From: Eretmocerus hayati
Taxonomy: Eukaryota; Arthropoda; Insecta; Hymenoptera; Aphelinidae
Length of the DNA stretch: 64,000 nucleotides
NCBI GenBank assembly: GCA_029851415.1
Contig: CM056741.1
Location: 84,644,282-84,708,281 of the forward strand
Direction of reading: 5' to 3'
Shown: in pieces, positions 1 through 10,699 of the stretch
Position numbering within the stretch: the stretch's first letter is position 1
How the letters are laid out: every line of letters begins with the position of its first letter
Notes under the pieces: model-generated
Database searches by the model: none
The model's input: the letters and a program-made list of their open reading frames with translations, nothing else
What the model was told of the DNA's origin: nothing
Position numbers and translations under genes: made by a program

Positions 1-310
1 CTGATCTCACCTCTCCCCTTCGTGCCACGATGAAATTGCACCCGCGACGGCTACGCGGCCACGCAACGTATGTTCGCGGTTTGCCGGCCATCGCGGATGC
101 ACCGTCAGCACTTCGACGGAGCGAAGTACATCCCCACTGCATCGGTCTACGCTGCGGCGCGGACCATCGTCGTCTACGATGAGCCGTGCGGCAGCCAGAC
201 CTTCAGGATCATATCTCTCTCTCGAGTATAATTCAGCTGCCATTAAACCTATACATTCACATCACTCAGCCGTGATTCATTCGAATCACCCCTTCTTCCC
301 ACGTAACACG
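1..310. other. No recognisable gene; moderately GC-rich flank
   Basis: I see nothing identifiable here. A 78-codon open frame on the minus strand (7-243) starts with Met and has an Arg/Val-rich, featureless sequence with no motif I recognise. The block is more GC-rich than the AT-rich repeat that follows from about position 300, which suggests a different origin. Confidence 0.4.
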
Positions 311-1053
311 TGCTTTTTCTCAATATATTTTTTCAAGTGATAGGCATCACAGAATTTTACTCTGCAGTGTGCGCACTGCACAGCTTCACTAACATCAAAA
401 TTCTCCGTGATGGAGTTACTGAGTAAAGAATTGAATTCTATGTTAAATCAGTTTCACTCATTCATGGCTCATCAATATTCCATAGTAATCACAAAATTAC
501 TTCGTCTTCTTGTTCATTTCAGACTGATTTCGGACTCAACACTCACTTCCAATTTAGCTAAGTCCTGAATTCTAATAGATCATTTCAGTTCCTGAGCATG
601 TCAATTATATTGGCGATATTCAATAAGTATTTCATTAGGAGAGCGTTGTTCTCTCTAGTAGATCGGCCTATTAAATTTTTCTTGGATCGGAAATGCCATA
701 TCATTAGAGCTTCCTCCTTCAAACATCTAAGCACTCTATTGCAATGATCGAATTTTGCAATAACATGATCATTACTTTCATGAATTACCATTGAGTAGTT
801 CAAACACTATCTAGCTCAAGATTTCGAGAGATTGAATGTAAATTTCGTATTTGAGTACGTCCATGTCAAGTTCAAACGGTTTCTGGAACTATTTTTTTAG
901 AATTCCCATACCATTCTCTTTCGACGTATGGTACCAGAATGAGATATTTCCCATAATTTTCAGGTCCAAAAAATTCTCCCCGTCCCAGATAGGCCTACAA
1001 GAGTGATTTTACCGAAAAAGGGAAAATTGAGACCATCCTACCGTATTTTGTTC
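311..1053 (-). repeat. Left arm of a long inverted repeat with decayed zinc-finger ORF
   Basis: This arm is the reverse complement of 1913-2684, with scattered mismatches and small indels over its whole length. Read on the minus strand it carries a 72-codon frame at 585-803 beginning MNYSMVIHESNDHVIAKF, which matches the plus-strand frame at 2184-2414 nearly residue for residue. The outer end (311-420) mirrors the zinc-finger-coding end of the other arm. The arms and the 859-bp centre together look like a foldback insertion or an inverted duplication. No short target duplication was found at the outer ends. Confidence 0.8.
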
Positions 1054-1149
1054 GTAACTTTCGATTGCTCTGACCAATTTGGATTTTTTTAAAAGCATTT
1101 GAAAGGTGACTCCAGAAGCTATCGATCGACCTCTATATCATACAGTTGT

Positions 1150-1475
1150 ATGAAAGAAGGTCCACCGAGGTCCATAAAGTCCACTGACTTCCACAGAACT
1201 CCGTTTAACTCCACTGACCTCCACTTCCTCCACTTACCTTTACTGATCTCCAGTGACTTCCGCAGATCGCCACTGACCCCCGCCGACTTCTCCCTATCCC
1301 CTTTGACATCCACCGCGCCCTACTGAGCCCCACAGACGTCCACTCAATATAATCCCTTATTTTACCTTTGATCTGTGTTACTTCCACTGATTCCCACCGA
1401 ACTCCATTGACCTCCACCGAGCTCCACCGAAATCCACTAAGGTTCACTGACTACCACTGAAGTCCACTGATTGCC
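1150..1475. repeat. Degenerate ~11-12 bp minisatellite (TCCACTGACC-like)
   Basis: The segment is built of imperfect repeats of TCCACTGAC, TCCACCGA and close variants, interrupted near 1345-1380 by unrelated AT-rich bases. It lies in the centre of the inverted repeat. The open frames on both strands here are by-products of the repeat and are not annotated as genes. Confidence 0.75.
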
Positions 1476-1912
1476 GCTTTGCTCTACTATTCTTTTCTCA
1501 TTCGCCTAGCATATCACTGCTGTCATATGCTAGGTGGTTGAGAGGGCCCAACGCGACATCTCTGAGCAGTATAGTTACTACCTCCTTGCTCTTGAGTAAA
1601 AGAGAAGTTTACATCGAATCCATCAATCTTTTGTTTCTTTCCCAACTAGATGAATCTGAATGTTAGAAATCACATGTTTTTCACATTGAATTTTCAAATA
1701 TCCCCTATGACGAAAATTTCGTTATTCGAAATCAATTTCTCCAGCTCCATCTTACTACCAGACAACTCTCTGATTTTATCAGTTATCCCTTCAACTCTCA
1801 AAATGTAGGTAATACCTAAAATAAGATGAATGTTCCAGTGACTTCGAGTTCTCCGGAATAAGTATTTAATAATTCGTATGTATTGCATGAATTTCAATTT
1901 ACCATCTTCCTG

Positions 1913-2684
1913 CAAATACGGTAGGATAGTCTCAATTTTTTAATTTTCGGTAAAATCACTCTCGTAGGCCTACCAGTACTAGTACCATATTTTCACAATC
2001 TGGGATGAAAAAAATTTTTTGGACCTAAAAACTATAGGAAATATCTCATCCTGGTACCACACGTCGAAAAAAGTGGTATGGGAATTTTAAAAAAATAGTT
2101 CCAGAAACCGTTTGAATTTGACATGGACGTACCCAAATACGGAATTGACATTCAATCTCTCGAAATCTTGAGCAAGATAGTGTTTGAGCTACTCAATGGT
2201 AATCCATGAAAGTAATGATCATGTTATAGCAAAATTCGATCATTGCAATAGAGTGCCTAGATGTTTGAAGAAGGAAGCTCTAATGATATGGCATTTCCGA
2301 TCCAAGAAAAATTTAATAGGCCGATATACTAGAGAGAACAACGCTCTCCTAATGAAATACTTATTGAATATCGCCAATATAATTGACATGCTCATTGCTC
2401 AGGAACTGAAATGATCTATTAGAATTCAGGACTTAGCTAAATTGGAAGTGAGTGTTGAGTCCGAAATCAGTCTGAAATGGAGAAGAAGACAAAGTAATTT
2501 TGTGATTGCTATGGAATATTGATGAGCCATGAATGAGTGAAACTGATTTAACATAGAATTCAATTCTTTACTCAGTAAGTTCATCACAGAAAATTTTGAT
2601 GTTAGGAAAGCTGTGCAGTGCGCACACTGCAGAGTAAAATTCTGTGATGCCTATCACTTGAAAAATATCTTAAGAAAAAGCACG
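1913..2684 (+). repeat. Right arm of the long inverted repeat
   Basis: This is the reverse complement of 311-1053. It begins with AAATACGGTAGGATAGTCTC, passes through a T-rich block around 2010, and ends near AAAAAGCACG. Positions 1913-2130 are also closely matched by 5425-5612, so at least three copies of this inner segment are present in the window. Confidence 0.8.
2184..2414 (+). pseudogene. Conserved arm ORF of unknown function (76 codons)
   Basis: The frame encodes a basic, His/Asn-rich peptide starting MSYSMVIHESNDHVIAKF and ending with an isoleucine/leucine-rich stretch before a TGA. The same protein is encoded, with about six differences, in the opposite arm at 585-803 on the minus strand. 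Two arms preserving the same frame suggests it was part of a coding region when the arms were made. In-frame continuation runs toward the zinc-finger segment at 2580-2950 but is broken by several stops. I do not recognise the family. Confidence 0.35.
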
Positions 2685-2950
2685 AAAGAAAAGTTGTGAA
2701 ATACAGTCAATACAATCATAGCGGTATGGTATTGCTGTCAAGATTGGCTGAGAAGCATATCATGAGCCATTCTCAAACGAAGAGATTCTGTTGCTCGTCA
2801 TGTAGATTGAAGTTCAAAACTAAAGATAATCTCATAGGACATCAATTGAATCATATCGAACCCCGAAACAGATGTGAAGATGAGGTAGAAATTTTCGTAG
2901 AATAGATGTGATGAAAAAACATTCAAAGATGTGCAAAAATGTGAAAGGTT
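2580..2950 (+). pseudogene. Decayed tandem C2H2 zinc-finger protein
   Basis: Three frames together show at least three finger remnants. One lies near 2605-2660 (Cys-x2-Cys followed by a Lys/Leu-rich helix). One lies at 2788-2853 in the 69-codon frame 2696-2905, reading CCSSCRLKF with a downstream HQLNH, which fits Cys-x2-Cys-x12-His-x3-His. A further one follows near 2905-2950 (KTFKDVQKCERL). The tandem spacing is that of DNA-binding C2H2 proteins. Frameshifts and stops separate the fingers, so no intact protein remains. It could be a host zinc-finger pseudogene captured by the repeat or a transposon-encoded protein. Confidence 0.5.
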
Positions 2951-3857
2951 GATAAACTTTCATGAGCAAGATGTTTGAATTTTGAGAAATTTCCATTCAA
3001 GATGAATAATTCAGGATGGAGTGATGAACCTTTGACCAAGGAATTAAAAAGCACACCTGTGTCGAAGACAGAATTTTTGAAGAATAAAGTTAAAATTGGA
3101 GATAAAACTACGTTAGTCAAGCACAGCGTAATATTAAATTGTTGATTAATTCGAAAAATTCATAATGTTAATAATTCTTCTAAAACAATCATTGGTTATG
3201 TCGAAGAAATATTTGGCTAACAGAAATTCCAAAAGAAAGATGAAACAGAATTTCAAGTTTTGGAATTTCTCATGAACAATAATGATGGTATTAAAATACA
3301 ATGTAATATTTACAACGACACCATTTGAAATTCATTGGTGATATTAAAATCAATGAGGTAAATTATGATAATGATTATATCAAAAGATCGAAAGATGGAT
3401 GGAGTCAATTTGAAAAATTTATTGATTCTTACTTATTAATTTCTGTAGAGATTGATGTTGGAGAAAGTTTCAGTTCCTGGAGCAAAGACACGTTTCTCTA
3501 AAGGAGACTTGAACTATGAGATAGTTGTCCAAAATTATTCTAGTATTCCTTTATGTGGAGAATTTGACTGTAAATTCAAGGATATATCTTTCAAAGACAT
3601 ACGCTCAGAGAATGGATTAATAAGTAAGAAATATGTTGCATCGATTCATTGATTAGATTTGAATTCTAAAAACCTTATTTCCGTGAAAGGTTGAAAGCTT
3701 ATCTGAAAGATCAATTCACCAGAAGATCAGACAAGAATGATAATGAGATTTTGGGAGTTGCCATAGATGGTGAACATAAATTAGATGTTGTTGTGCACAA
3801 GAATGGAGAAGATAAAACACCTGAATATGAACGCGGTGACAAAACTTGAGCGCGGGA
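2951..3857 (+). other. Gene-free AT-rich stretch with short unrecognised open frames
   Basis: The longest frame is 3452-3652 (66 codons, starting MMLEKVSVPGAKTRFSKG). A second readable segment near 3690-3835 has a good run of charged residues including GVAIDGEHKLDVVVHKNGED. Both are on the same strand as the zinc-finger remnant and may belong to the same decayed coding region, but this is inference. No domain is recognised. Confidence 0.3.
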
Positions 3858-5342
3858 CCACTAGTACAACCTCTTCCAGTTGGTTTTTGAACATCCGAAA
3901 GCTGAGCTACTCAAAAATCACGGTTTGGCTTATAACTTCCTTGGCGTATATTTTGATTTTTTTTATTCCATTCTTTTTCGATTCGTATAGTAATAAACTA
4001 CCTGCAAAAAAATTTTCAATCGTTATTTTTACTTTTGGGGCCTCCTAGAGCTGTTTAAGTACGCAAAACCATCTCAAAAACTCGAAAAATGCTCTTTCAA
4101 CTCCTTCAACTTCCTCGGGGGACGTCGCAACTAATTCCATTGTGTTTGCAAGACTGTTTCACCTTGGAGATGACTGTTTTGAGTACTTTTTTTAGTGTAA
4201 CAGATGCCCAGATTCGTAGAAATTTATCTCAAAGGCAAATTTCCATTCAATAATCAGCATCTCCTGCGCATGCGTTGTATTTACGTCTCTGAAAGTGTTC
4301 TCAATCGATAGCTGGTTCAATTTCCTTCAAAAAAGGTCAATTTTATGCAGTAGAACCTGAGCTACAACTGTTAGAATACAAATAAATGTCTTAGGTATCA
4401 AATCCGTGAGCCTGTCGGTCTCGCCTGCCGGTTGAAGCGTGTATTTCCGCTTCTACTTCATCAAATTAACTTCAACAAGGGGTTATTTTGAAGGAAACTG
4501 AGTCAGCTACCGATCTGAATCGTTTTTGGAGCACCAAAGTCGTTTGCATGCACGAGAAATTCCAATCTAACGAATCATTGCCAGCAATTATTTCCGACTC
4601 TAATCAGACGATTGTGAAGTTTCTGCGCAGGCAAATGACTTTGGTGCTTCAAAAATGATTCAGATTGGTAGCTGACTCAATTTCCTTCAAAATGACCCCT
4701 TGCTGAAGTTAATTTGATGGAGTAGAAGAGGAAATACACGCTTCAACCGGCAGGCGAGACCGACAATCTTTCTTCAGGCTCACGGATTTGATACCTTAGA
4801 CATTTCTTTTTAGTTTGACAGCTGTAGCTCCAGTTCTACTGCATGAAATTGACTCCAGCAAGAGATTTTCTGAGGGAAATTGAACCAGCTATCGATTGAA
4901 AACACTTTCAGAGATGTAGAGAACAACACATGCGCAGGAGATGCTAATTATTGAATATAAATTTGCTTTTGAACAGAATTCTTATGAATCTGAGCATCTA
5001 TTACATTAAAAAAAATACTCAAAACAGTCATTTCTAAGGTCAACCAGTCTTGCAAACATAATGGGATTAGATGCGAGGTCCCCCGAGAAAGTTGAACGAG
5101 GTAAAAACGCATTTTTCGAGTTTTTGAGATGGTTTTGCGCACTTAGACAGCGCTAGGAGGCCCCAAAAGTAAACATAATGGCTGGAAATTTTTTGCAGGT
5201 AGTTTATCACTACACGAATCGAAAAGGAATGGAATGAACGAAATCAAAATATACGTAAAAAAAGTTATGAGCCAAACCGTGGTTTTTTAATAGCTCAGCT
5301 TTCGGATGTTCAAAAAACAAATGGAAGAGGTTTCACTCGTGG
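3858..5342. repeat. Near-complete 1.5 kb palindrome (foldback element)
   Basis: Positions 3858-4555 and 4615-5342 are inverted copies over almost the entire length. Landmarks on the left arm such as TTTTGAACATCCGAAAGCTG (about 3888), the CATCTCAAAAACTCGAAAAA block (about 4069) and the TCGCCTGCCGGTTGAAGCGT block (about 4420) all recur inverted on the right arm. The loop is only about 60 bp (around 4556-4614). The arms differ by point changes and small indels. No protein motif is present; the short open frames at 3785-4048 and 5287-5469 are fragments of the arm sequence. Confidence 0.85.
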
Positions 5343-5612
5343 TCGATCGATAGTTTTTGAAGTCACCTTCCAAATGCTTTTTGGAAAATCCAAATTGGTC
5401 AAAGCAATCAAAAGTTACGAGCAAAATACGGTAGGATAGTCTCAATTTTTTATATTTCGGTAGAATCACTCTTGTAGGCCCATCTGGGTCAGAAAAAATT
5501 TTTTGGACCTACAAACTATAGAAAATATATTATTTTGGTACCTCACGTCGAAGCAAAATGGTATGGGAATTTTAAAAAAATAGTTGCAGAAACCGTTGGA
5601 ATTCGACATGGA
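5337..5612 (+). repeat. Third copy of the inner segment of the 0.3-2.7 kb repeat
   Basis: The segment matches 1913-2130 directly and 840-1130 inverted, including the GGTAGGATAGTCTCAATTTT block, the ATTTTTTGGACCTA block and the ATGGTATGGGAATTTTAAAA block. It abuts the palindrome at 3858-5342 directly, so the two repeat families are linked here. Confidence 0.8.
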
Positions 5613-5943
5613 CGTACTCATTTACTCCTTTCTTCAAGATGACTTTCTATTTGGAAATTCATTGATTCTAGCATTTCTTGTTCCCTTCGGATCTCTCACT
5701 TCTACTATTTTTTGTTCCTTCGGATCTCTCACTAACATTCCCAGTGATGGATTCACTCCATTACATCAAAGAAATTCTCATACATCACTGAAATTTGGAT
5801 ATACCCACTAAGTATTTCATGCTTTTTCTAAAATACAACAATACAACAATGACAAATCATGTCAACTACATGGATACTTCATCTTATTTCAATCGAATTT
5901 CAAGCATATCAATAGACAAAATGACAAATGATTTTCAATATAA
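5613..5943. other. Presumed 3' flank of the Helitron; no gene
   Basis: This AT-rich stretch follows the stop of the minus-strand helicase. It contains a direct repeat, TTCGGATCTCTCACT, at 5686-5700 and 5719-5733. A Helitron 3' end should carry a short hairpin just before CTRR on the minus strand. I could not find a convincing one, so the element boundary remains undefined. Confidence 0.35.
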
Positions 5944-7480
5944 TTAAGAGACCTTTGAATCTACAGTGTTCACCTCGAAAATTTCTTTCCACACTACGTT
6001 ATCCAAACGATTTCGGTCATCAAGGCTATTCTCAATATACAAATTTTTTGGATTTTCACACCTTGAAAGAGCAACGTATGATTGACCATGGGAAAATCAG
6101 GGCCTCCTTGAGTATATCCCAACTTCATGAAAACTTTGACTTTGTGACTTATTCATAGTCATTGCAAAAGCCAATACTACAGAGAATTGTTTTCTGTGAA
6201 AAATGAAAGGCAAGGATGACTCTCCAGTATTGAGAGCTATCCTTGGGATGAAAACGATGTTGCCCTTGTTTCCCCCTGTAATTATTTCTGCTTCCAGATT
6301 GAACTTAAATAATTCCCTAATCTTCACTCGAAATTCATCACATAAACCATCCTTCGTACTTATGTTACGTATGAGCATCACAATTGCATTCACTTTCAAT
6401 TCGAGTTTATGTGGAGGTAATCCTCCTCTGATCTGATTCAAATTCTCTACAGGGTAATTTAGTTGGATATTATCATCTGTTTGATCAACGCCCTTATGCG
6501 TCGCATAATCAATGCTGAAATATGTAGAAGAATTTCCTTCCAACATTTTCAGAATTTTCCGATTGAGGTTCATAACATCTCCGTTGTGCGAAGATAGAAC
6601 GACCCAATTGCATTTATCATGTGAATTAATGTCTCCATTCACGCTTTTACAAACGTCCTCTGTTTTCCATTCATTTCTTATTTCAACTGGATTTATAGTC
6701 CCTTTACCTACCCTCAATGAAGAATCGGGAAATTCTTTATCACACCTCTTCCTTCACACCTCAAATTCTTCTTTAAACTCATAACATTGAAAAGAGGCCA
6801 AAGAACTGACAATTTGACTGTCTCTTTGACTATGGAATCTCGATTTCCACGCTTTATGACTGGTAAAATTTTGCGAAAGTCTCCCCCCAAAATCACTACC
6901 TTCCCTCCGAACGTTGAATCATTGAAACTAACATCTCTCAATGTTCTATCGACAACTTCTCATGCCTTTTTGGGTATTATTGAAGCTTCGTCCCAAATTA
7001 TGATTTCAGTTTATCTCAATTTCTTTTCATCCATATCCAATTTTAGGAAAATAGACTCGATGCACTCTAAATCTATAGGTAATTTAGAAGTCTTGTGACT
7101 TGACAAACCTTGAGGCAAAAGTATCGATGCTATTCCAGTCCAGGCCATTGATGAGACTTTTCTACCTTCAGATAAAAAAAATAGATAAGAGTTTTGTACA
7201 GGAATATTTTCCCGACACCTCCTGGTCCATCTATGAAATTTGTCATATTTGCCATATTTTCTACTTTCTCAAAGATTAACTTCTGATCACCATTTAGCTG
7301 AGGATATAATTTCGAATCTTTTCGTGCATTCTTCCACAGTCAACTCATCTGACTCATGACTTTCGTTCATAACTAATGGATTTGGTTTTGGTAAACCAAA
7401 AACTTCGCATTTAGTATCCTCTGCGTTTGGTATGTTGTTTATATGATTTAGAGCCATTTCTTCACCGTTGGATTTGAAGT
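5944..7480 (-). pseudogene. Helitron PIF1-like helicase domain (broken)
   Basis: Read on the minus strand this is the superfamily 1 helicase half of a Helitron transposase, which would unwind DNA during rolling-circle transposition. A Walker A motif reads GPGGVGKIF near 7210-7240, where the usual final Thr is Ile. A Walker B-like IIIWDEAS lies near 6990. GGDFRKILPV follows at about 6880, and a C-terminal MTMNKSQSQS segment lies at about 6140-6170. The frame ends at a TAA at 5944-5946. Intact blocks at 6714-6941 and 6097-6717 are separated by frameshifts, and a stop splits the Walker B region, so it cannot make a whole protein. Proline/asparagine-rich LPKPNP at about 7390 marks the usual linker before the helicase. 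Identity is secure from motif order; activity is not expected. Confidence 0.85.
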
Positions 7481-7540
7481 CTTCAATGAAAAAAACTTTG
7501 AACCTGTCTCAAATCGTATTACCTTGTATCTTTTCAGCTA

Positions 7541-7951
7541 TCAGAAACCATGCAAAAAACTGAGGTAACTGATAAGGTAGCATAATAGACACGGCTCCTC
7601 CAAAATCTCATAGATTTTCACATCTGTTTCAATCAACCCCAAGGCAATCGCAGCTCCTCGGAAAGAGTTGTAGGTTACACCATCGTGTGTCATCAGGTCC
7701 TTGTAAGACCTTGCACCTCTTTTTCTATTCAGAATCAATTTCAAGAAAAATCTTTCACCATCCTTTGGAGAGACAACATTCAATCTACCGATTGTTTCAT
7801 GCTTCTGCAAACGTGATCTTCTGACCCATTCTCTATGGGAATTGTGCAAACTATAGTATTTTGGTATATTCACATACTTGATTTTTCTCGCCAACGCGTC
7901 GGTTTTGTTTAGTTCGAACCAAGCGATCAAATGAGTTTTCCAACGTTTCAA
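7541..7951 (-). pseudogene. Helitron linker between Rep and helicase
   Basis: This 136-codon block lies between Rep and helicase in the same orientation and reads as the conserved linker seen in Helitron transposases, including the NIPKYYSLHNSHREWVRRS segment followed by RLNVVSPKDGERFFLKLIL. It is followed downstream by KSYKDL-like and TFR-like elements of the same family (here SYKDLMTHDG and NSFRGAA). It is one frame in a chain of shifted frames from 9402 down to 5944 and was part of one protein originally. Confidence 0.75.
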
Positions 7952-7990
7952 TGCATCTTCCTCTCTACTTTCTTCAAAAACAATCCTTTG

Positions 7991-8497
7991 TTAGTTTTCT
8001 ATATGGACAGGTAATCTTTCAACACAGTGACTCCGGCCAATGAGTGGAAATTTAGCCAATCTCCAAGCACATTCCATGGGGCTTAAGTACATACCATCTA
8101 TATATTCCTTAATTTTGTCGTGAATCTCGATTCTCTTTTCATTCACGCTCTCTACCGCCTGAACTCTACAGTGAGATCTATCGTGACCTTTGTGAAGATA
8201 CTTGTGAACGTATTTTATGCTCTGGATGGATGAACAATATTCTACATTGATGTGACATCTGCACTTTTCCAACAGAAATTCGTTGTATGGAACAACCATT
8301 GAATTATCAACCGGCAATCTCATACTTGGGAGTTTTGAAGGATAACGATGTCGCTCTGCTCTCTTATCTCTCCTTCTATAACTTGGATAACCATTTTTAT
8401 TGATACAAGTTGATGACTGGAATTTTTTGGGATATTTTTCAATGCAAGTTTTCGTATCAATGTCATAACAAGGAGTTTTTTTGTGAATGTGGACCAT
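7991..8497 (-). pseudogene. Helitron Rep domain, tyrosine-motif part
   Basis: The minus-strand frame contains the signature IKYVHKYLHKGHDRS at about 8180-8222. It corresponds to the Y-x3-Y motif with KG that carries the two catalytic tyrosines in Helitron replication initiators; both tyrosines are present (Y in KYVH and Y in KYLH). Upstream the CRCHINVEYCSS segment and downstream the MSPMECAWRLAKFPLIGRSH segment are also typical of the family. The start of this block overlaps the HUH block at 8463-8753 in another frame, so a frameshift lies near 8480. Confidence 0.85.
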
Positions 8498-8753
8498 GTA
8501 GCATGTGTTTTAGAACCAATTTCTGTAATTCATAACCATCTGTCGGTATGTCTGCTGAAATGTACTTGTCAATTCCTTCTGGCGTTAACATTCCATCTTT
8601 GGGATGCAAAGTCACCAACAAGTGAGCATGTGGAAGACCCCTTCTCTGGAATTCCACTGTATGTACCTGAGCTATCGCTTTTCCAAAAATATCGTTATTC
8701 ATGATATCTCTTATAAGCTCATCCAATTTTGTTTTGAATAAGCGGACAGCCAA
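8463..8753 (-). pseudogene. Helitron Rep domain, HUH motif part
   Basis: The frame shows EFQRRGLPHAHLLV at about 8610-8660, which contains the two-histidine HUH metal-binding motif (His-Ala-His) of rolling-circle replication initiators. The Helitron family uses it to nick and join single-stranded DNA. The preceding AQVHTVEF and following DKYISADIPT and LKHMLHGPH segments fit the family in order. Frameshifts separate it from 8764-9402 upstream and 7991-8497 downstream. Confidence 0.88.
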
Positions 8754-8763
8754 TCCCTGTACG

Positions 8764-9402
8764 TCATTGACTGTAGTTCCTTTGGGGAATTTTCAGTACT
8801 CTTCTCAGTTCTTCCCACTTAGGATTGCACGTCATAGTTATGAATGAATCAGGTCTTCCTTTCTCTCTCATTATAGCCATTGCATCCTGGTAATGTTGTT
8901 GCATATAAGGCGGGCCACCAATGAAAGTAGAAGGTAGAATGAATAAATTCCCCAACCTCTCTTTATTTTCAAAATTTTCTGAACGATTCGGAGCACAGTT
9001 TCGTACTGCGTCAAACAAACCTTGATAAAATTCAATTCTAATTTTATTTTGGTTATTTCTCAGGAACCTCATTCTATTACTCTCAACCATGACGTAAGTG
9101 TAGATGAATTTTTGTTGCGTTAGTCTACCACCATATAAAATTGGACTAAAACGTTTATCATTAGGCCTGTACGCTAATCGATATGAATAATAATCCAAAA
9201 CTGACAATTGTTCTTCACCCGGAGCAGCATCGGGTCTTCTTTTGTACCCAGTGCTCCAACCTAAATCGCCTTGAGGATAAAAGATTGGGACCACCATGGG
9301 ATCTACATGATGAGATAATTTATGCAAGCAAGTGCACATGTGCTTCACATTGTCTCTGGATGCTCTGGGATAGACACAGAGATCAAAGTTTTTTGGTATA
9401 CC
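8764..9402 (-). pseudogene. Helitron-like N-terminal domain, distal part
   Basis: The minus-strand frame reads from PKNFDLCVYPRASRDNVKHM at the copia junction through DPMVVPIFYPQGDLGWSTGY, a tyrosine-rich block YYSYRLAYRPN, QKFIYTYVMVESNRMRFLRN, and FILPSTFIGGPPYMQQHYQD to SFITMTCNPKWEE. This order is diagnostic of the Helitron_like_N region that precedes the HUH motif. The reading frame continues across the copia element: the residues before the insertion are encoded at 17117-17415. It is open over about 200 codons here, then breaks near 8755. Confidence 0.88.
9398..9402. repeat. Target site duplication (ATACC) of the copia element
   Basis: ATACC immediately precedes the first LTR and is repeated immediately after the second LTR at 17117-17121. 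A 5-bp duplication is what Ty1/copia integration produces. Removing the element with one copy joins the two halves of the Helitron reading frame. Confidence 0.93.
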
Positions 9403-9596
9403 TGTTGGGATTTGAGATTGTATACTCGAGCAGATAATCGGGTGACACTTCTTTATTCAACTTTCTCGTTCAACAGCTCTTCAAGTTATCAGTTAGGGAA
9501 ACAAGACAATGTTATAGTCGTCAAGGCTTATTTAGAACAAACGAAATGTACGGTTGCTATGCAACAACACACCATCTATATGCGTATATTTTGAAA
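9403..9596 (-). repeat. Copia 3' LTR (low-coordinate copy)
   Basis: It begins TGTTGGGA on the plus strand and matches 16923-17116 over 194 bp with about ten differences plus altered last bases (TTGAAA where the other has CTAACA). On the coding (minus) strand this is the downstream LTR. The divergence between the two LTRs indicates an old insertion. Confidence 0.93.
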
Positions 9597-9984
9597 CTCC
9601 CTCCCGCGTACAGATTATCAAACATATCATTAGTAAACATATCATCACACACAAATCGTAATAACATTTGTCTTAAATGAATACCCTCATGGCTGTGAAT
9701 TCAGTAATCAATAGCATTGTTAGTATGTTTCTTAATTCATATTCACATATATTTGCACATATATTCGATCTGAAACATAGTATAGGAATAAGTTTTTATA
9801 ATCAAATCATCATCGCATCGTGACATGATTTCAACTCGTGATCATTCGTTTTTCTACACATCGTTCATGTGAATCTAAAAGCGAAGATTTCATAAATATA
9901 CACCACCCAATTGATCTCTGGAGCGTGAAAATTTTACTTGTATCAAAGTTCGTTTCCCAGTTCTTTACATAATCTTCTCGTACT

Positions 9985-10180
9985 TCAGTCATAGGTCGTA
10001 GCTAATTCTACCATTCGCTCTAGCTTTCTCAGGCACTGCTTCATCATCACACCATAAAGTTATTGGTTCGGGAAATTCCTTTACAATCAGTTTCATGGAT
10101 TAATTCATCTGAGCTGCGTCTGCAAGCTCCAGATATTTCTGCGTATTTAGCTTGGCAAAAGGATTATGTGACGTAAGACT
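9985..10180 (-). pseudogene. Copia RNase H remnant
   Basis: The minus-strand reading shows KYLELADAAQMN, a stop, then a segment ending in FPEPITLWCDDEAV. This corresponds to the copia RNase H A-E-Y...A-A-...-W and L-W-C-D-N blocks. The position just inside the downstream LTR is correct for this family. At least one in-frame stop is present (near 10100). Confidence 0.75.
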
Positions 10181-10699
10181 ATTTGTGAGTTCTCCAAGTT
10201 AGAGAGTCTCCAAAAAGTCACATCACATATCCACACGTCGCTGGAGAGCACTGACAGTCTGCGAAGTTTACATCCGGAAATGCTTATAAATCGTTACGTC
10301 TACCGTGATGACTTAGTCCCAAGCTTTTCGTCACCATAAGATATCCAAGTAATCGTCCGATCATTCTCTATTCGTACCCTATTGCATTGATTTGGTGATT
10401 ACATAAAACATTCACTGCATTCAGAATATCTAAACTTGTTGCATAAGGTATCCATACACTTCTATATGGGGTAGATTTTGATAATTTCTAGTTTCTAATG
10501 GATTTTTCCCATTGTTTGATTCTTTTCGTTCACGTCGTTCTCTATTCGCTACTTGGTTTGTTACCATTGGTGTATTTTTGGGATACACATCATCTTCTTT
10601 GGGTGCTTCAATCTTGTGTTTGTCTTTCTACATGATTCTCATGTATAAGGGTGATTTCCTTATGAGACTCATCTCCGAATATTGTAATTCCAAGGAAGT

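Noticed and set aside
7..243. 78-codon minus-strand frame at the window start
   Set aside because: No motif, GC-rich local composition and no supporting neighbour. It is noted only as part of an unassigned flank.
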